This document shows positions 47,093 to 63,806 of a stretch of DNA of 64,000 bases, piece after piece. How positions within the stretch are numbered: the stretch's first letter is position 1; the number at the start of each line of letters is the position of its first letter. The notes below the pieces were generated by a model, which was not told the DNA's origin, did not search any database, and saw nothing but the letters and a program-made list of their open reading frames with translations. A program made the position numbers and the translations under genes. The DNA is from Streptomyces liangshanensis (GTDB lineage: Bacteria > Actinomycetota > Actinomycetes > Streptomycetales > Streptomycetaceae). The stretch is taken from the NCBI RefSeq assembly GCF_011694815.1, contig NZ_CP050177.1:4689001-4753000 (forward strand). Direction: 5' to 3'.

Positions 47093-47836
47093 ATGTCCGA
47101 CACCCCCAGGCCGGTCGCCCTCGTCACCGGCGGATCGCGCGGCATCGGGCGCGCCGTCGTCGAGGTCCTGGCACGCGACGGACACGACGTGGCCCTGTGC
47201 TACCGGTCCAACGACGAGGCCGCCGCGCTCGCCGTGAAGTCCGCCGAGGCGCACGGAGCGCGGGCCTTCGCCCAGCAGGTCGACGTGACCGACCGGGAGC
47301 AGGTACGCGCCTTCGTCACCCGGACCGAGCGGACGCTCGGTCCCGTCGACACCCTGGTCACCGCCGCCGGCATCGTCCGGGACAGCAACCTCGCGACGAT
47401 GGCGGACGAGGACTGGGACGCCGTCGTGCGCACCAACCTCGACGGCACGTACAACTTCTGCCGGGCCGTGTCCTTCCCGATGCTCAAGCGCCGCCGCGGC
47501 ACCGTCGTCACGCTGTCCTCGGTGGCCGCCGAGGGCCAGGCGGGACAGACCAACTACTCGGCGTCCAAGGCCGGGATCATCGGCTTCACCAAGGCCCTCG
47601 CCAAGGAGGGCGGCCGGGCCGGGCTGCGCGCCAACGTCGTGGCACCCGGATTCGTCCGTACGGACATGACCGGCGGCCTCTCCGAGAAGTACGCCAAGGA
47701 CATGACCAAGCTCATCCCGCTCGGCCGGTTCGGCGAGCCGGAGGAGGTCGCCGAACTGGTCGGCTTCCTCGCCTCGCGGCGCGCCGCGTACATCACCGGG
47801 CAGGTCTTCTCCATCGACGGCGGCCTGGTCCTCTGA
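47093..47836 (+). CDS. Ketoreductase (FabG-like SDR)
   Basis: A 247-aa SDR. The NADPH motif is VALVTGGSRGIGRAVVEVL, the catalytic Ser lies in VVTLSSVAAEG and the Tyr and Lys in TNYSASKAGIIGF. PGFVRTDMTGGL and the C-terminal ITGQVFSIDGGLVL are typical FabG. It should reduce beta-keto groups on the ACP-bound chain of this cluster. GAAAGGGC precedes the ATG. Confidence 0.93.
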   Translation: MSDTPRPVALVTGGSRGIGRAVVEVLARDGHDVALCYRSNDEAAALAVKSAEAHGARAFAQQVDVTDREQVRAFVTRTERTLGPVDTLVTAAGIVRDSNLATMADEDWDAVVRTNLDGTYNFCRAVSFPMLKRRRGTVVTLSSVAAEGQAGQTNYSASKAGIIGFTKALAKEGGRAGLRANVVAPGFVRTDMTGGLSEKYAKDMTKLIPLGRFGEPEEVAELVGFLASRRAAYITGQVFSIDGGLVL

Positions 47837-47876
47837 CAGCCGGTCCTCCGGCACCCCGTACCCCAAGGAGTTCGTC

Positions 47877-48590
47877 ATGGCCGCTCGCGCCGCCAAGCCG
47901 CCCCGGCTCTACTTCAACCTCCGCAGCCCCTACAGCTTCTTCGCCCTGCGCGACATGGAGCGCGACTGCCCGGAGATACTCGACCGGCTCGAATGGCACC
48001 CCTTCTGGGAGCCGGACGGGACCAGCGAGAAGCTCCTCGCCGAAGCGCTGCCGGGGGCGGCGTTCCCCTACCAGGCGATGACACGCGCCAAGCAGTTCTA
48101 CATCCTGCGGGACGTCCGCAGGCTCGGTGCCGAGCGCGGGCTGCGGCTGACCTGGCCGCTGGACCGCGACGTGTGGTGGGAACCGGCCCACCTGGCCTGG
48201 TTCGTGGCCGAGCGCGCGGGCCTGGGCCGGGTGTGGGTGGAGCGTGCGCAACGGGCCCGCTGGCTGGAGGGGCGCGACATCTGCGACCCGGCCGTCGTGC
48301 GGGAGCTGGCCGAGGAGATCGGCCTGGACGGCGAGGAGGTGGCCGGCGCCACCGACGACACGCTGATCCGCGAACAGGCTGCCCAGGCGCTGGTGGACGT
48401 CGTCCGCGACGGGGTGTTCGGGGTGCCGTACTTCATCAACGGCTCGGAGCCGTACTGGGGCCTCGACCGGGTCTCCGCGTTCGTCGCCTCGCTGCCCGCG
48501 GCCCCGGAGCCGGTGGCCCGCGAGCCGGAGCCGGCCGCCCTCGTTCCGGGCCGCGCCACCGACATCGGCCACGCGGGAGGCTGCGGATGA
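47877..48590 (+). CDS. DsbA/HCCA-isomerase-like (kappa-GST fold) protein
   Basis: A 237-aa thioredoxin-fold protein of the 2-hydroxychromene-2-carboxylate isomerase family. LYFNLRSPYSFFALRDMERD contains the SPYS signature in place of the CxxC of true DsbA. Later GVPYFINGSEPYWGLDRVSAF is the cis-Pro region. Related isomerases are encoded in cinnamoyl-lipid and polyene clusters, where they isomerise double bonds; this is a tentative link. AAGGAG is 6 nt upstream of ATG 47877. The last 4 bp overlap the C-domain gene. Confidence 0.8.
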   Translation: MAARAAKPPRLYFNLRSPYSFFALRDMERDCPEILDRLEWHPFWEPDGTSEKLLAEALPGAAFPYQAMTRAKQFYILRDVRRLGAERGLRLTWPLDRDVWWEPAHLAWFVAERAGLGRVWVERAQRARWLEGRDICDPAVVRELAEEIGLDGEEVAGATDDTLIREQAAQALVDVVRDGVFGVPYFINGSEPYWGLDRVSAFVASLPAAPEPVAREPEPAALVPGRATDIGHAGGCG

Positions 48591-50092
48591 GTACCGCCAC
48601 GGACACCGGTGCCACGCACACTGCTGCCACTGCCACTGCCACTGCCACTGCCACGGACGCCGCCCTCGGTACGGCGGCCTCCGGGACCCTGCCGCTCACC
48701 GCGATCCAGGAGGCGATGTGGACCGCGTACCGCATGGCCCCGGACAGCTCCGCCTACAACATCGTGATGCCGCTGCTCCTGCGCGGCCCCCTCGACCCCG
48801 CCGCCATGGCCGCCGCCGTCACCGCGGTCGGTGACCGGCAGGAGCTGCTGCGCTCGGCCTTCACCGAGCGGGACGGCACCCCGGTGCGCACGGCCGCCGC
48901 GTCGGCCGTGGTGCGCCTGGAGTCCCTGGACCTGCGGGACGCCGACACCGAGAGCTTCCACCGGGCCGTCGAACAGGCCGGGGCCCGCCCCTTCCGCCTG
49001 GAGTCCGCGCCCTTCCGGGTGGTGCTGGTACGGGGTCCCGGCGACCGGTGGGGCCTGGTGACCGCCGCCCACCACATCGTCAGCGACTTCACCTCGCGCT
49101 GGCTGCTGGTCCGCGACCTGCTCGACGCGTACGCCGGTCTCGCGGCCGGTACGGAACCGGCCTGGCGGGCCCTGCCCGCCTCCTACACCGACCACGCCGC
49201 CGAGGAGCTGCGGTACACCGGCTCCGAGGCCGGGGCGCGGGCCGCAGGACTGTGGCGCGAGTCGGTCGCGGGCTCGCCCGCCGCCGAACTGCCGCTCGAC
49301 CGGCCCCGGCCCGCCGTGCGCTCCCTGCGGGGCGGCACCGTGGTCCGCCCGCTCGCGGCGGAGGTCACCGACGGCCTCGGCGCGGCGGCGGACGACGCGG
49401 GGGTGACGCCGTTCGCGTACCTCCTCGGTGTGTTCCAGGCACTCACCCACCGCTGGACGGGGCAGGAGAACTTCGTCCTCGGCGTGCCGGCCACCAGCCG
49501 GATGGGCCGGGCCCAGCGCGACGTGATCGGCTGCTTCCTCAACACCATGCCCCTGCGGGCCGACTTCGACGCCGCGAGCACCTTCCGCGAGGTGGCCCGG
49601 CAGGCCGGCGAGCGGATCATGCGCGGCATGATCAACGTCCGCTACCCGTGCTCGCTCGCCTTCCCGCAGGCCACCGTCTTCCGCACCGCGCTCTTCCTCG
49701 TCCAGATGGACCGGATGGACCCGCCGGTGCCGGGTGTCCCGCCGGGGGAGCGGGTCGGCCCCGCCGTCCCGTACGCCGGGCTGGACGTGGCGCTGATCGA
49801 CGTACCGCAGCAGGAAGGCCAGTTGGACCTGCTGCTGCGGATCGAGCAGACCCCCACCGGGGTGAGCGCCGTCTTCTCCTACGACACCGACGTGCTGGAC
49901 CGGTCCACGGTCGAGCGCTTCGCCGACGGGTACGAGCGGCTCCTCGCCGCCGCCGTCTCCTCGCCCGCCACCCTCGTCGCCGACGTGGAACTCGCCGGGC
50001 GCGACGAGACGGACGCGCTGCTGGCGCTCGGGGCGGGCACCACCGCCGACTTCGGCGACTTCGACTCCTTCGAGAACTCCTGGGACCACTGA
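48587..50092 (+). CDS. Stand-alone NRPS condensation domain
   Basis: A 501-aa free-standing C domain. Catalytic motif A(H162)(H163)IVSD167 is present in TAAHHIVSDFTS, along with YTDHAAEE and FLGRWTGQENFVLGVPATSR-type segments (FQALTHRWTGQENFVLG). It follows the acyl genes and precedes the NRPS whose first module starts with A, so it probably links the ACP-bound acyl chain to the first amino acid, taking the role of a starter C domain in trans. The N-terminus has a low-complexity TATATATAT tract from an ACTGCC-type repeat. No adenylation or carrier domain is fused. Confidence 0.88.
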   Translation: MSTATDTGATHTAATATATATATDAALGTAASGTLPLTAIQEAMWTAYRMAPDSSAYNIVMPLLLRGPLDPAAMAAAVTAVGDRQELLRSAFTERDGTPVRTAAASAVVRLESLDLRDADTESFHRAVEQAGARPFRLESAPFRVVLVRGPGDRWGLVTAAHHIVSDFTSRWLLVRDLLDAYAGLAAGTEPAWRALPASYTDHAAEELRYTGSEAGARAAGLWRESVAGSPAAELPLDRPRPAVRSLRGGTVVRPLAAEVTDGLGAAADDAGVTPFAYLLGVFQALTHRWTGQENFVLGVPATSRMGRAQRDVIGCFLNTMPLRADFDAASTFREVARQAGERIMRGMINVRYPCSLAFPQATVFRTALFLVQMDRMDPPVPGVPPGERVGPAVPYAGLDVALIDVPQQEGQLDLLLRIEQTPTGVSAVFSYDTDVLDRSTVERFADGYERLLAAAVSSPATLVADVELAGRDETDALLALGAGTTADFGDFDSFENSWDH

Positions 50093-51387
50093 TGAGCACC
50101 AGCACGGGCACGAGCACCAGCACGGGCACAGGCACGGGCACGGGTTTGCGCGTCGCGATCACCGGAGCGGGACTCGGCGGACTGACCGCCGCGGCCTCGC
50201 TGCACCAACGAGGCCTGGACGTAAGGGTGTACGAGCGCGCGGCGACCCTGCGCGAGCAGGGCGTCGGGATGCACGTGGGGCCCAACGGCACCCGGCTGCT
50301 GCGCCGCCTGGGCCTCGGACCGGCGCTGGACCGGGCCGCGGTGCGCCCCGAGGCGCTGGAGGTACGGGCCCTGCACGACGGGTCGCTGCTCACCCGCCAG
50401 GAGATGGGCGCCGGATGGCAGGAGCGCTTCCGGGCCCCGTACCTCACCGTCCACCGCGGCGACCTGCACCGCATGCTGGCCTCGCTCGTCCCGCCCGAAC
50501 GGGTGCGCACCGGGAAGGAGTTGGTGCGGTACGAGGAGACCGTGTACGGCGTCGTGCTGCACTTCGCCGACGGGTCCCGGGACCACGCGGACGTGCTCGT
50601 CGGCGCCGACGGGGTGCACTCGGTGGTCCGCGGCGCCCTGGCGGGCCGCGACGAGCCGGTGTACTCGGGCAACAGCGCGCTGCGCGGGGTGGTGGACGCG
50701 GCCGACCTGCCGCACCTGGACCCGTCGCTGATGTACATGTACGCGGGCCCCACGACACGGGTACTGCTGTACCCGGTGAGCGGGGGCACGCAGTTCACCT
50801 ACGTCGTCGTCACCCCGGCGCCGCCCGGCGCCGACGAGTCGTGGACCAGCGCGGGCGAGCCGGCCGACCTGGAAGCCGTTCTGGCGGGCTGCGACCCGGC
50901 GCTGGGGCGGCTGGCCCACGCGGCGGGCGAGGTACGCCGCTGGTCGCTGCACGACCGCGAACCGCTGCCGAACTGGAGCACAGCGCGCACGACGCTGCTC
51001 GGTGACGCGGCCCACCCCATGCTCCCGCACCACGGACAGGGAGCCAACCAGGCCATCGAGGACGGCGTGGCACTCGCCATCTGCCTCGAGGAAGCGGCAC
51101 CGGGGGCGGACGGCATCGCTGCCGCGCTCCGCCGCTACGAAGGGACCCGCAGACCGCACACGACCACGGTGCAGCTCGGGTCCCGGACCGGACGACCACC
51201 CACGAAGGAGAACACCATGAACAACAACCGGAACAACAACTCCAACAACAACCGCAACAACGTCAACGCCGACAGTGTCAGCTGGATCCTGGACAACGAC
51301 GTGGAGGCCAACTTGAACAACAACAACAACGCCAACAACAACAACCTGAACAACAACAACCGCAACAACGTGAACTCCGCCGCCTGA
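50092..51387 (+). CDS. FAD-dependent aromatic monooxygenase with Asn-rich C-terminal extension
   Basis: A 431-aa ORF as annotated here. Residues 1-19 are STG repeats (from GGCACG repeats). The PHBH/salicylate-hydroxylase core has GAGLGGLTAAASLHQRGLDVRVYERA (FAD), VGADGVHSVVRGAL and LLGDAAHPMLPHHGQGANQAIEDGVALA (FAD O2-prime and ribityl binding). From residue 376 there is no stop, and the frame runs straight into the Asn-rich segment (see 51217). The core lacks the last 20-30 residues seen in most relatives, as if truncated by the insertion. It may hydroxylate Trp, a Trp-derived or other aromatic unit of the product. The ATG overlaps the C-domain stop (TGATG). Confidence 0.8.
   Translation: MSTSTGTSTSTGTGTGTGLRVAITGAGLGGLTAAASLHQRGLDVRVYERAATLREQGVGMHVGPNGTRLLRRLGLGPALDRAAVRPEALEVRALHDGSLLTRQEMGAGWQERFRAPYLTVHRGDLHRMLASLVPPERVRTGKELVRYEETVYGVVLHFADGSRDHADVLVGADGVHSVVRGALAGRDEPVYSGNSALRGVVDAADLPHLDPSLMYMYAGPTTRVLLYPVSGGTQFTYVVVTPAPPGADESWTSAGEPADLEAVLAGCDPALGRLAHAAGEVRRWSLHDREPLPNWSTARTTLLGDAAHPMLPHHGQGANQAIEDGVALAICLEEAAPGADGIAAALRRYEGTRRPHTTTVQLGSRTGRPPTKENTMNNNRNNNSNNNRNNVNADSVSWILDNDVEANLNNNNNANNNNLNNNNRNNVNSAA
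51217..51387 (+). CDS. Asn-rich peptide, alternative internal start
   Basis: AAGGAG at 51205-51210, 6 nt before ATG 51217, would start a separate 56-aa peptide in the same frame as the monooxygenase tail. The peptide has 35 or so Asn residues in runs (NNNRNNNSNNNRNNVN and NNNNNANNNNLNNNNRNNVN) around a central segment with one Trp (DSVSWILDNDVEANL). The motif NNRNNVN closes both halves. There is no signal peptide and no Cys, Ser/Thr cluster or known leader. It is encoded by AAC codons almost only, unlike the GC-rich flanks. It resembles no family I know; a RiPP precursor, a carrier or simply an Asn-rich tail of the monooxygenase are all open. Confidence 0.6.
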   Translation: MNNNRNNNSNNNRNNVNADSVSWILDNDVEANLNNNNNANNNNLNNNNRNNVNSAA

Positions 51388-51424
51388 TCGAGGCAGTTCA
51401 CCGCACGCGATTCCCGCATCGGTA

Positions 51425-51459
51425 CGGGCCCCCGGCGCTCTCCCCGCGCCAGGGGCCCG
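51425..51459 (+). terminator. Terminator after the acyl/monooxygenase operon
   Basis: CGGGCCCCCGGCGC (51425-51438) pairs with 51446-51459 with one mismatch and a 7-nt loop, 37 bp after the stop. This suggests that MbtH and the NRPS genes are transcribed from their own promoter in 51460-51601. Confidence 0.8.
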
Positions 51460-51544
51460 CGCCTGTTTCCGGGCCTGTTCAGGCGCCTGTTCCCGGGCCT
51501 GGTCCGGGGCCCGACCGGCCCGGATACATGCCCGATAGGCCTTC

Positions 51545-51550
51545 GATAGC
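51545..51550 (+). promoter_or_regulatory. Candidate -10 element of the MbtH-NRPS operon
   Basis: GATAGC lies 52 bp upstream of the MbtH start and resembles the TATAG cores before other cluster genes; tentative. Confidence 0.3.
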
Positions 51551-51601
51551 TCGCTGTCCAACCATGGCCACTACCTCACCGACACGAAAAGGAAACCTCA
51601 C

Positions 51602-51817
51602 ATGAGCGAGCAGCAGACCGAGGAGACCGCCTACCGGGTCGTCCTCAACGGCGAGGAGCAGTACTCGATCTGGTGGGCCGGGCGCGTCCTGCCCGCCGGC
51701 TGGCACGCCGAGGGCACCGAGGGCACCCGCGAGGAGTGCCTGGCCCGCATCAACGAGGTGTGGACCGACATGCGCCCGCTGAGCCTGCGCCTGCGGATGG
51801 ACGAGGCAGCCGTCTAG
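51602..51817 (+). CDS. MbtH-like protein
   Basis: A 71-aa NRPS helper. The family signature is visible: [53 protein letters not shown]. The usual S-x-W-P reads SIWWAG here, a small departure. MbtH proteins bind adenylation domains and support their folding and activity. AAGGAAA precedes the ATG. It is 50 bp before the first NRPS gene and likely co-transcribed. Confidence 0.95.
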   Translation: MSEQQTEETAYRVVLNGEEQYSIWWAGRVLPAGWHAEGTEGTREECLARINEVWTDMRPLSLRLRMDEAAV

Positions 51818-51870
51818 GCCGGCCAGGACACGCACACCCCACCCCGCCCGATCCCGATGGAGGAGAGACC

Positions 51871-54800
51871 GTGAACGACCGTACGCTGTCGGGATCCGTG
51901 CCCGGACCCCCGCTGCTGCCCCAGCTGTTCGCCGCGCAACGCACCCGTACCCCTGACGCCCCCGCCGTGCTGCGGCCCGACGGGAGCACGGTCAGCTACG
52001 CCGGACTCGGCGCCCGCGCCGACCGGTTCGCCGCCGCGCTGCGCGAACAGGGCGTCGGTCCGGGCGACTTCGTGGGCGTGTGCCTGCGCCGGGGCCCCGA
52101 CCTGATCGCCGGGCTCCTCGGCGTGTGGCTGGCGGGGGCCGCCTACGTGCCGCTGGACCCCGAGCACCCGGAGAGCCGGATCGCCCTGGTCCTCGCCGAC
52201 GCAGGGGCACGGGTGGCGCTCGCCGAGCGGTCCACCGCGGACCGGCTGCCCGAGGCCACCGCCGTGCTGCTCACGGAGGACGTCGGCGTACGACTCGCCG
52301 GGGACGGCGGCGCACCGCTCGCGGACGACGGGGGCGCCGAACAGCCGCTGTCCGTCCCGCGGTTCGTCCCCGACCCGGCCCGTCCCGCCTACGTGCTGCA
52401 CACCTCGGGATCCACCGGCCGCCCCAAGGGCGTGCTCGTCCCGCACGGCGGCATCGCCAACCGGGTGCGCTGGCTCACCCACCGGCACAAGCTCGGCCCC
52501 GCCGACCGCATGCTGCTCAAGACGACCGTCGGCTTCGACGCCGCCGGACTCGAACTCTTCGCCCCGCTCATCAGCGGCGGCACCGTCGTGCTCGCCCCCG
52601 AGGGCGCCGAGCGCGACCCCGCCGCCCTCCTGGCCGCCGTCACCTCCCACGGCGTGACCGTCCTCCAGGGCGTGCCCTCCGTCTACCGCGGGCTGGTCGA
52701 GGCGGCGGGACGCACCCACCACGCGCCCTCCCTGCGCCTGCTGTTCAGCGCGGGCGAGCCCCTGCACGCCGAACTCTGCCGCGACCTGGCCGTGCTCGCG
52801 CCCGGCGCCGGGATCTGGAACACGTACGGCCCCACCGAGGCGTCCGTCGACATCACCGAGCACCACTGGGACCCGGAGCGGGACAGCGGGCCCGTCCCCA
52901 TCGGCCGCCCCATCGGCAACATGCGCGTCGTCGTCCTCGACCCCGCCGGCCGGCCCGTGCCCGTCGGCGTCCCCGGCGAACTCCACGCGGGCGGCGTCGG
53001 ACTGGCCCTCGGCTACGCCGGGCGCCCCGACCTGACCGCCGAGCGCTTCGTGCCCGACCCGCACGTCGAGGGCGCCCGCCTCTACCGCACCGGCGACAAG
53101 GTCCGCTGGCGCGCCGACGGCACGTTGGAGTACCTGGGCCGCCTCGACCACCAGGTCAAGGTCAACGGCGTACGCGTCGAGCCCGGCGAGGTCGAGGCGG
53201 CGCTCGCCGCCCACCCGTGGGTGCGCGCCGCCGTCGTGGCCGCCGTGCCCGACGGCGACGGGGGCCACCGTCTCGCCGCCTGGGTCCAGTCGCGCGGCCA
53301 GGACCTGCGCCCCGAGGAGCTGCGCGCGTTCCTGCGCCGCTCGCTGCCCGACGTCCTGGTCCCCGCCCTCTTCGTCCCCGTCGACCGGTGGCCGCTCACC
53401 GCCAGCGGCAAGACCGACCGCGGCGCGCTGCCGCTGCCGTCGGCGGCCGACCTCGGCGGCACGCACGTGCCGGTGCGCACCACCGCCGAGCGGGCCGTCG
53501 CCGAGGAGTGGTCCAAGCTCATCGGCACCCCCGCCGGGGACATCGGCGCCACCCACGACTTCTTCCAGCTCGGCGGCTCCTCGCTGATGCTGACCCGGCT
53601 CTCCGGCGCGCTCTCCGCGCGGGCGGGGGCCGCGATACCCCTGCGCGTCCTGTTCACCGAGACGACCGTCGAGGCACAGGCCGCGCTCCTCACCCGCACG
53701 GCGTCCGGGACCCGGCAGGACGGGGCCACGGACACCACCGGCGACCCGGACTCCGCTCCCGGCGGCCGCGTGTCCGCCCCCGGCGGCCCCGAGTCGGCCC
53801 CCGCCGCCCCGGACGCCCTGCTGCCCGTCGCGCGCCCCGCCGAGGGCCTGCCGCTCTCGCACGGCCAGCGGAGCATGTGGCTGCTGGACCGGCTGCGCCC
53901 CGGCAGCTCCGAGTGGAACGCCCCCACCTTCCTCACCCTGCCCGCCCACTACGCGGACACGACCGTCCTCGCCGCCCTCGACGCGCTCGCGGCCCGGCAC
54001 GAGATCCTGCGCACCCGGTACGTCCCGCTGGGCGCCGAGCCCGTACAGATCGCGGACCCGCCCGGCGCCCGGCCGGTCGAGTCCCGTACCGTCCGCGCCA
54101 CCACGCCCGAGGCGCTGAACGCGCTCGTCCACGACGAGTTCACCCGCCCCTTCGACCTGGAGAACGGCCCGGTCTGGCGGGCGCTGGTGATACGGGGCAC
54201 CGACAACGCGCCCGCCCTCCACGTGATCCTCTCCGTCCACCACATCGCCTGCGACGGCTGGTCCTCCGTCGTCCTGGAACGCGACCTCCAGGCCCTCGCC
54301 GAGGCCGCCCACACCGGCACCCCGGCCGCGCTGCCGCCGCTGCCCGTGCAGTACGCCGACCACGCCGCGTACCGCCGCAGGACCCTCACCGACGCCGTCG
54401 TCGGCCGGGAACTGGCCCACTGGAAGCAGGTGTTGGCCGGCATCACGCCGCTCGACCTGCCCGCCGACCGGCCCCGGCCCCCGGTGCGCGACGCGGCGGG
54501 AGCCGTCCACGTCTTCTCCGTACCGCCCGAACTGACCGAGCGGGCCGCCGCGCTCGGGCGGCACGCCGGGGCGACCCTCCAGCAGACCCTGCTGACCGCG
54601 TTCGCCACCCTCGTCGCCCGGTTCACCGGACGCTGGGACATCCCCGTGGGGGTCCCGGTCTCCGGCCGCGAGCGCCCCGAGGTCGCCGACGTCGTCGGCT
54701 TCTTCCTCAACACCCTCGTCCTGCGCTGCGAGTTGGACCCGGCCGGCGGCTTCGACGACGCGCTGATCCGGGTACGGGACCGGGCCAGGGACGCCTTCGC

Positions 54801-57056
54801 CCACCAGGACCTGCCCTTCGACGCCCTGGTCGAGGCCCTCGACGAGAGCCGCGACCCGTCCCGTACCCCGCTCTACCAGGTCATGTTCGACCTGCACGAG
54901 GAGGGCGGCACCGGCACCGCGACCGGCGCCGCCGACATCGAGGCCTTCCGCGGCGCCTGGCAGGCCGCCCGTACCGACCTCACCTTCGTCGTCCAACGGC
55001 AGCCGGACGGCTCCCTGTTGGGCCTGGTCGAGTACGCCACCGCCCTCTTCGACGCGGCGACCGTGGAGCGCCTGTGCGCCTCCTGGCTCCGGCTCCTGGA
55101 GTCCGTCACCGCCGACCCGCGCACCGGTCTGCGCGAGGCCGGGATCCTGCCCGCCCCGCTCCTCGGGGAGATCGTCGGCCGGGGCCCCGGCGCGCCCGAG
55201 CCCGGGGGCGCCGAACCGGCCGAACAGTCCGTGTACGAGGCGATCCTCGCCTCCGCGCGGCGCGCGCCGCTCGACACCGCCCTGGTGTGCGGCGACCACA
55301 CGTGGACGTACGAGCGGCTGATGCGCCGCGCCGGGGCCTTCGCCCACCGGCTGCGCGCCCTCGGCGCCGGGGCCGAGACGCCCGTGGGCGTCATGCTGGG
55401 CCGTACGCCCGACCTCGTCGCGGCGGTCCTCGGCACCTGGCAGGCGGGGGCGGCCTTCGTGCCGCTGGACCCGGCCGCGCCCGACGAGCGGCTCGCGCAC
55501 GTCCTGGCCGACGCCGGGGCCCGCGTCCTGGTCACCACCACCGAGGGCGGCCGGCGCCTGGCACCGGCCTTCGCCGGGCCGGTGCTCGACGCCGACACGG
55601 ACGGCGGCCTCGCCGCCGCCGACGACCAGGCCTTGGCCCCGGAGGCGATCGCCGACGACCCCGCGCGCCTGGCGTACATCATGTACACCTCCGGATCCAC
55701 CGGCCGGCCCAAGGGCGTCGCCGTCGAACACCGCACGCTCCTGCGGACGTTGAGCGCCTTCCGGGACCATCTCGACTTCGGCCAGGGACCCGACGACGCG
55801 TACCTCGCCCTGTCCCAGCCGACCTTCGACATCTCCTGCACCGAGCTGTACATGCCGCTCGTCGCCGGGGGCCGGGTCGTGCTCGCGCAGGAGCGGGACC
55901 TCACCGACCATCGCGCGCAGATCCGCCTGATCGACCGGCACGCGGTCAGCCACATGCAAGCCGCGCCGCCGCACTGGCAGATGCTCCTGGACGCCGGGTT
56001 CGGCCGCCGGCCCCTCGTCGGCAAGACCGGCGGCGAGCCGACGCCGCCCGCGCTGGCCAGGGAACTCGCCCGCGGCCTCACCCGGTTCATCAACGAGTAC
56101 GGCCTCACCGAGACGACCATCGCCTCCACCCGCTGGGACGGCGACGACACCGCGCGGAGCGTGCCGCTCGGCCGCCCGTACCCCGGCGTCACCACCCGGG
56201 TCCTCGACGAGTACCTCGTGCCCGTCCCCTACGGCGTCACCGGCGAGCTCTGCATCGGGGGACCCGTCCTGGCCCGTGGCTACCGCGGCCGGCCCGACCT
56301 CACGGCGGCGGCCTTCGTCCCCGACCCGTACGGCGAACCGGGCGCCCGCCTCTACCGCACCGGAGACATGGCCCGGATGCTGCCCGACGGCACCCTGGAG
56401 TTTGCCGGGCGCGCCGACGGCCAGGTCAAGATCCGGGGCCGGCGGGTGGAGACCGGGGAGGTGCAGGGCGTCCTCGCCGAACACCCCTCCGTGGCCCACG
56501 CGGTGGTGGTCGTGCACGGCACCGGCGACGAGGCGGCCCTCATCGGCTACTGGGTGCCCGCCGAGGACCGTCCCGTACCGGGCGACAGCGACCTGCTCGA
56601 CCACTGCGCGCGCCGGCTGCCCGACTACATGGTCCCGGCGCTCCTGATGCCCATCGACCACGTCCCGCTCACCCGGCACAACAAGGTCGACATCGCCGCC
56701 CTGCCCACCCCCGACCTCACGGCCGCGCTCGCCGACGAGCCGTACACCCCGCCCCAGGGGCCGGTCGAGGAGCTGATCGCCGACATCTGGGCGGAGGCGC
56801 TGTACGGCCCCGACCACGTGGAGGGCCACCGCGTCGGCGCCCGGCAGGGGTTTTTCCGCATCGGCGGCAACTCCGTGCGGGCCGCGCGGGTCGTCGCCCG
56901 CATCCAGGAGGAGTTCGACGTCGAGATACCGCTGCGGACCGTGTTCGAGCGGCCCACCGTCACCGGGCTCGCCGCCGCCGTGGAAGAGGCCGTAACGGCC
57001 GAGATCGAGTCGCTCACCGAAGCCGAACTGGCCGTCGCCCACCGGGAGTACCAGCC

Positions 57057-57060
<4 letters not shown>
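51871..57060 (+). CDS. Nonribosomal peptide synthetase A-T-C-A-T
   Basis: A 1729-aa NRPS. Domains: A1 at about 15-500 (LHTSGSTGRPKG, NTYGPTEASVD), T1 with Ser near 570 (FFQLGGSSLML), C near 660-1080 (VHHIACDGW at about 790, intact), A2 at about 1120-1590 (MYTSGSTGRPKG, NEYGLTETTIA) and T2 near 1665 (FRIGGNSVRA). The first A domain has no upstream C domain in cis, so the free-standing C at 48587 probably serves it. My hand alignment gives DALQFATVD for A1 and DITAKGEIA for A2; these do not match a code I trust, so no substrate is named. There is no E, TE or MT domain. GTG 51871 has GGAGGAGA upstream, and the stop overlaps the next NRPS. Confidence 0.95.

Positions 57061-63802
<6,742 letters not shown>

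Positions 63803-63806
<4 letters not shown>

Noticed and set aside
52080..57056. Open frame on the plus strand continuous with the second NRPS but overlapping the first
   Set aside because: It is an out-of-frame reading of the first NRPS with no NRPS motifs. The real second NRPS begins at GTG 57057.
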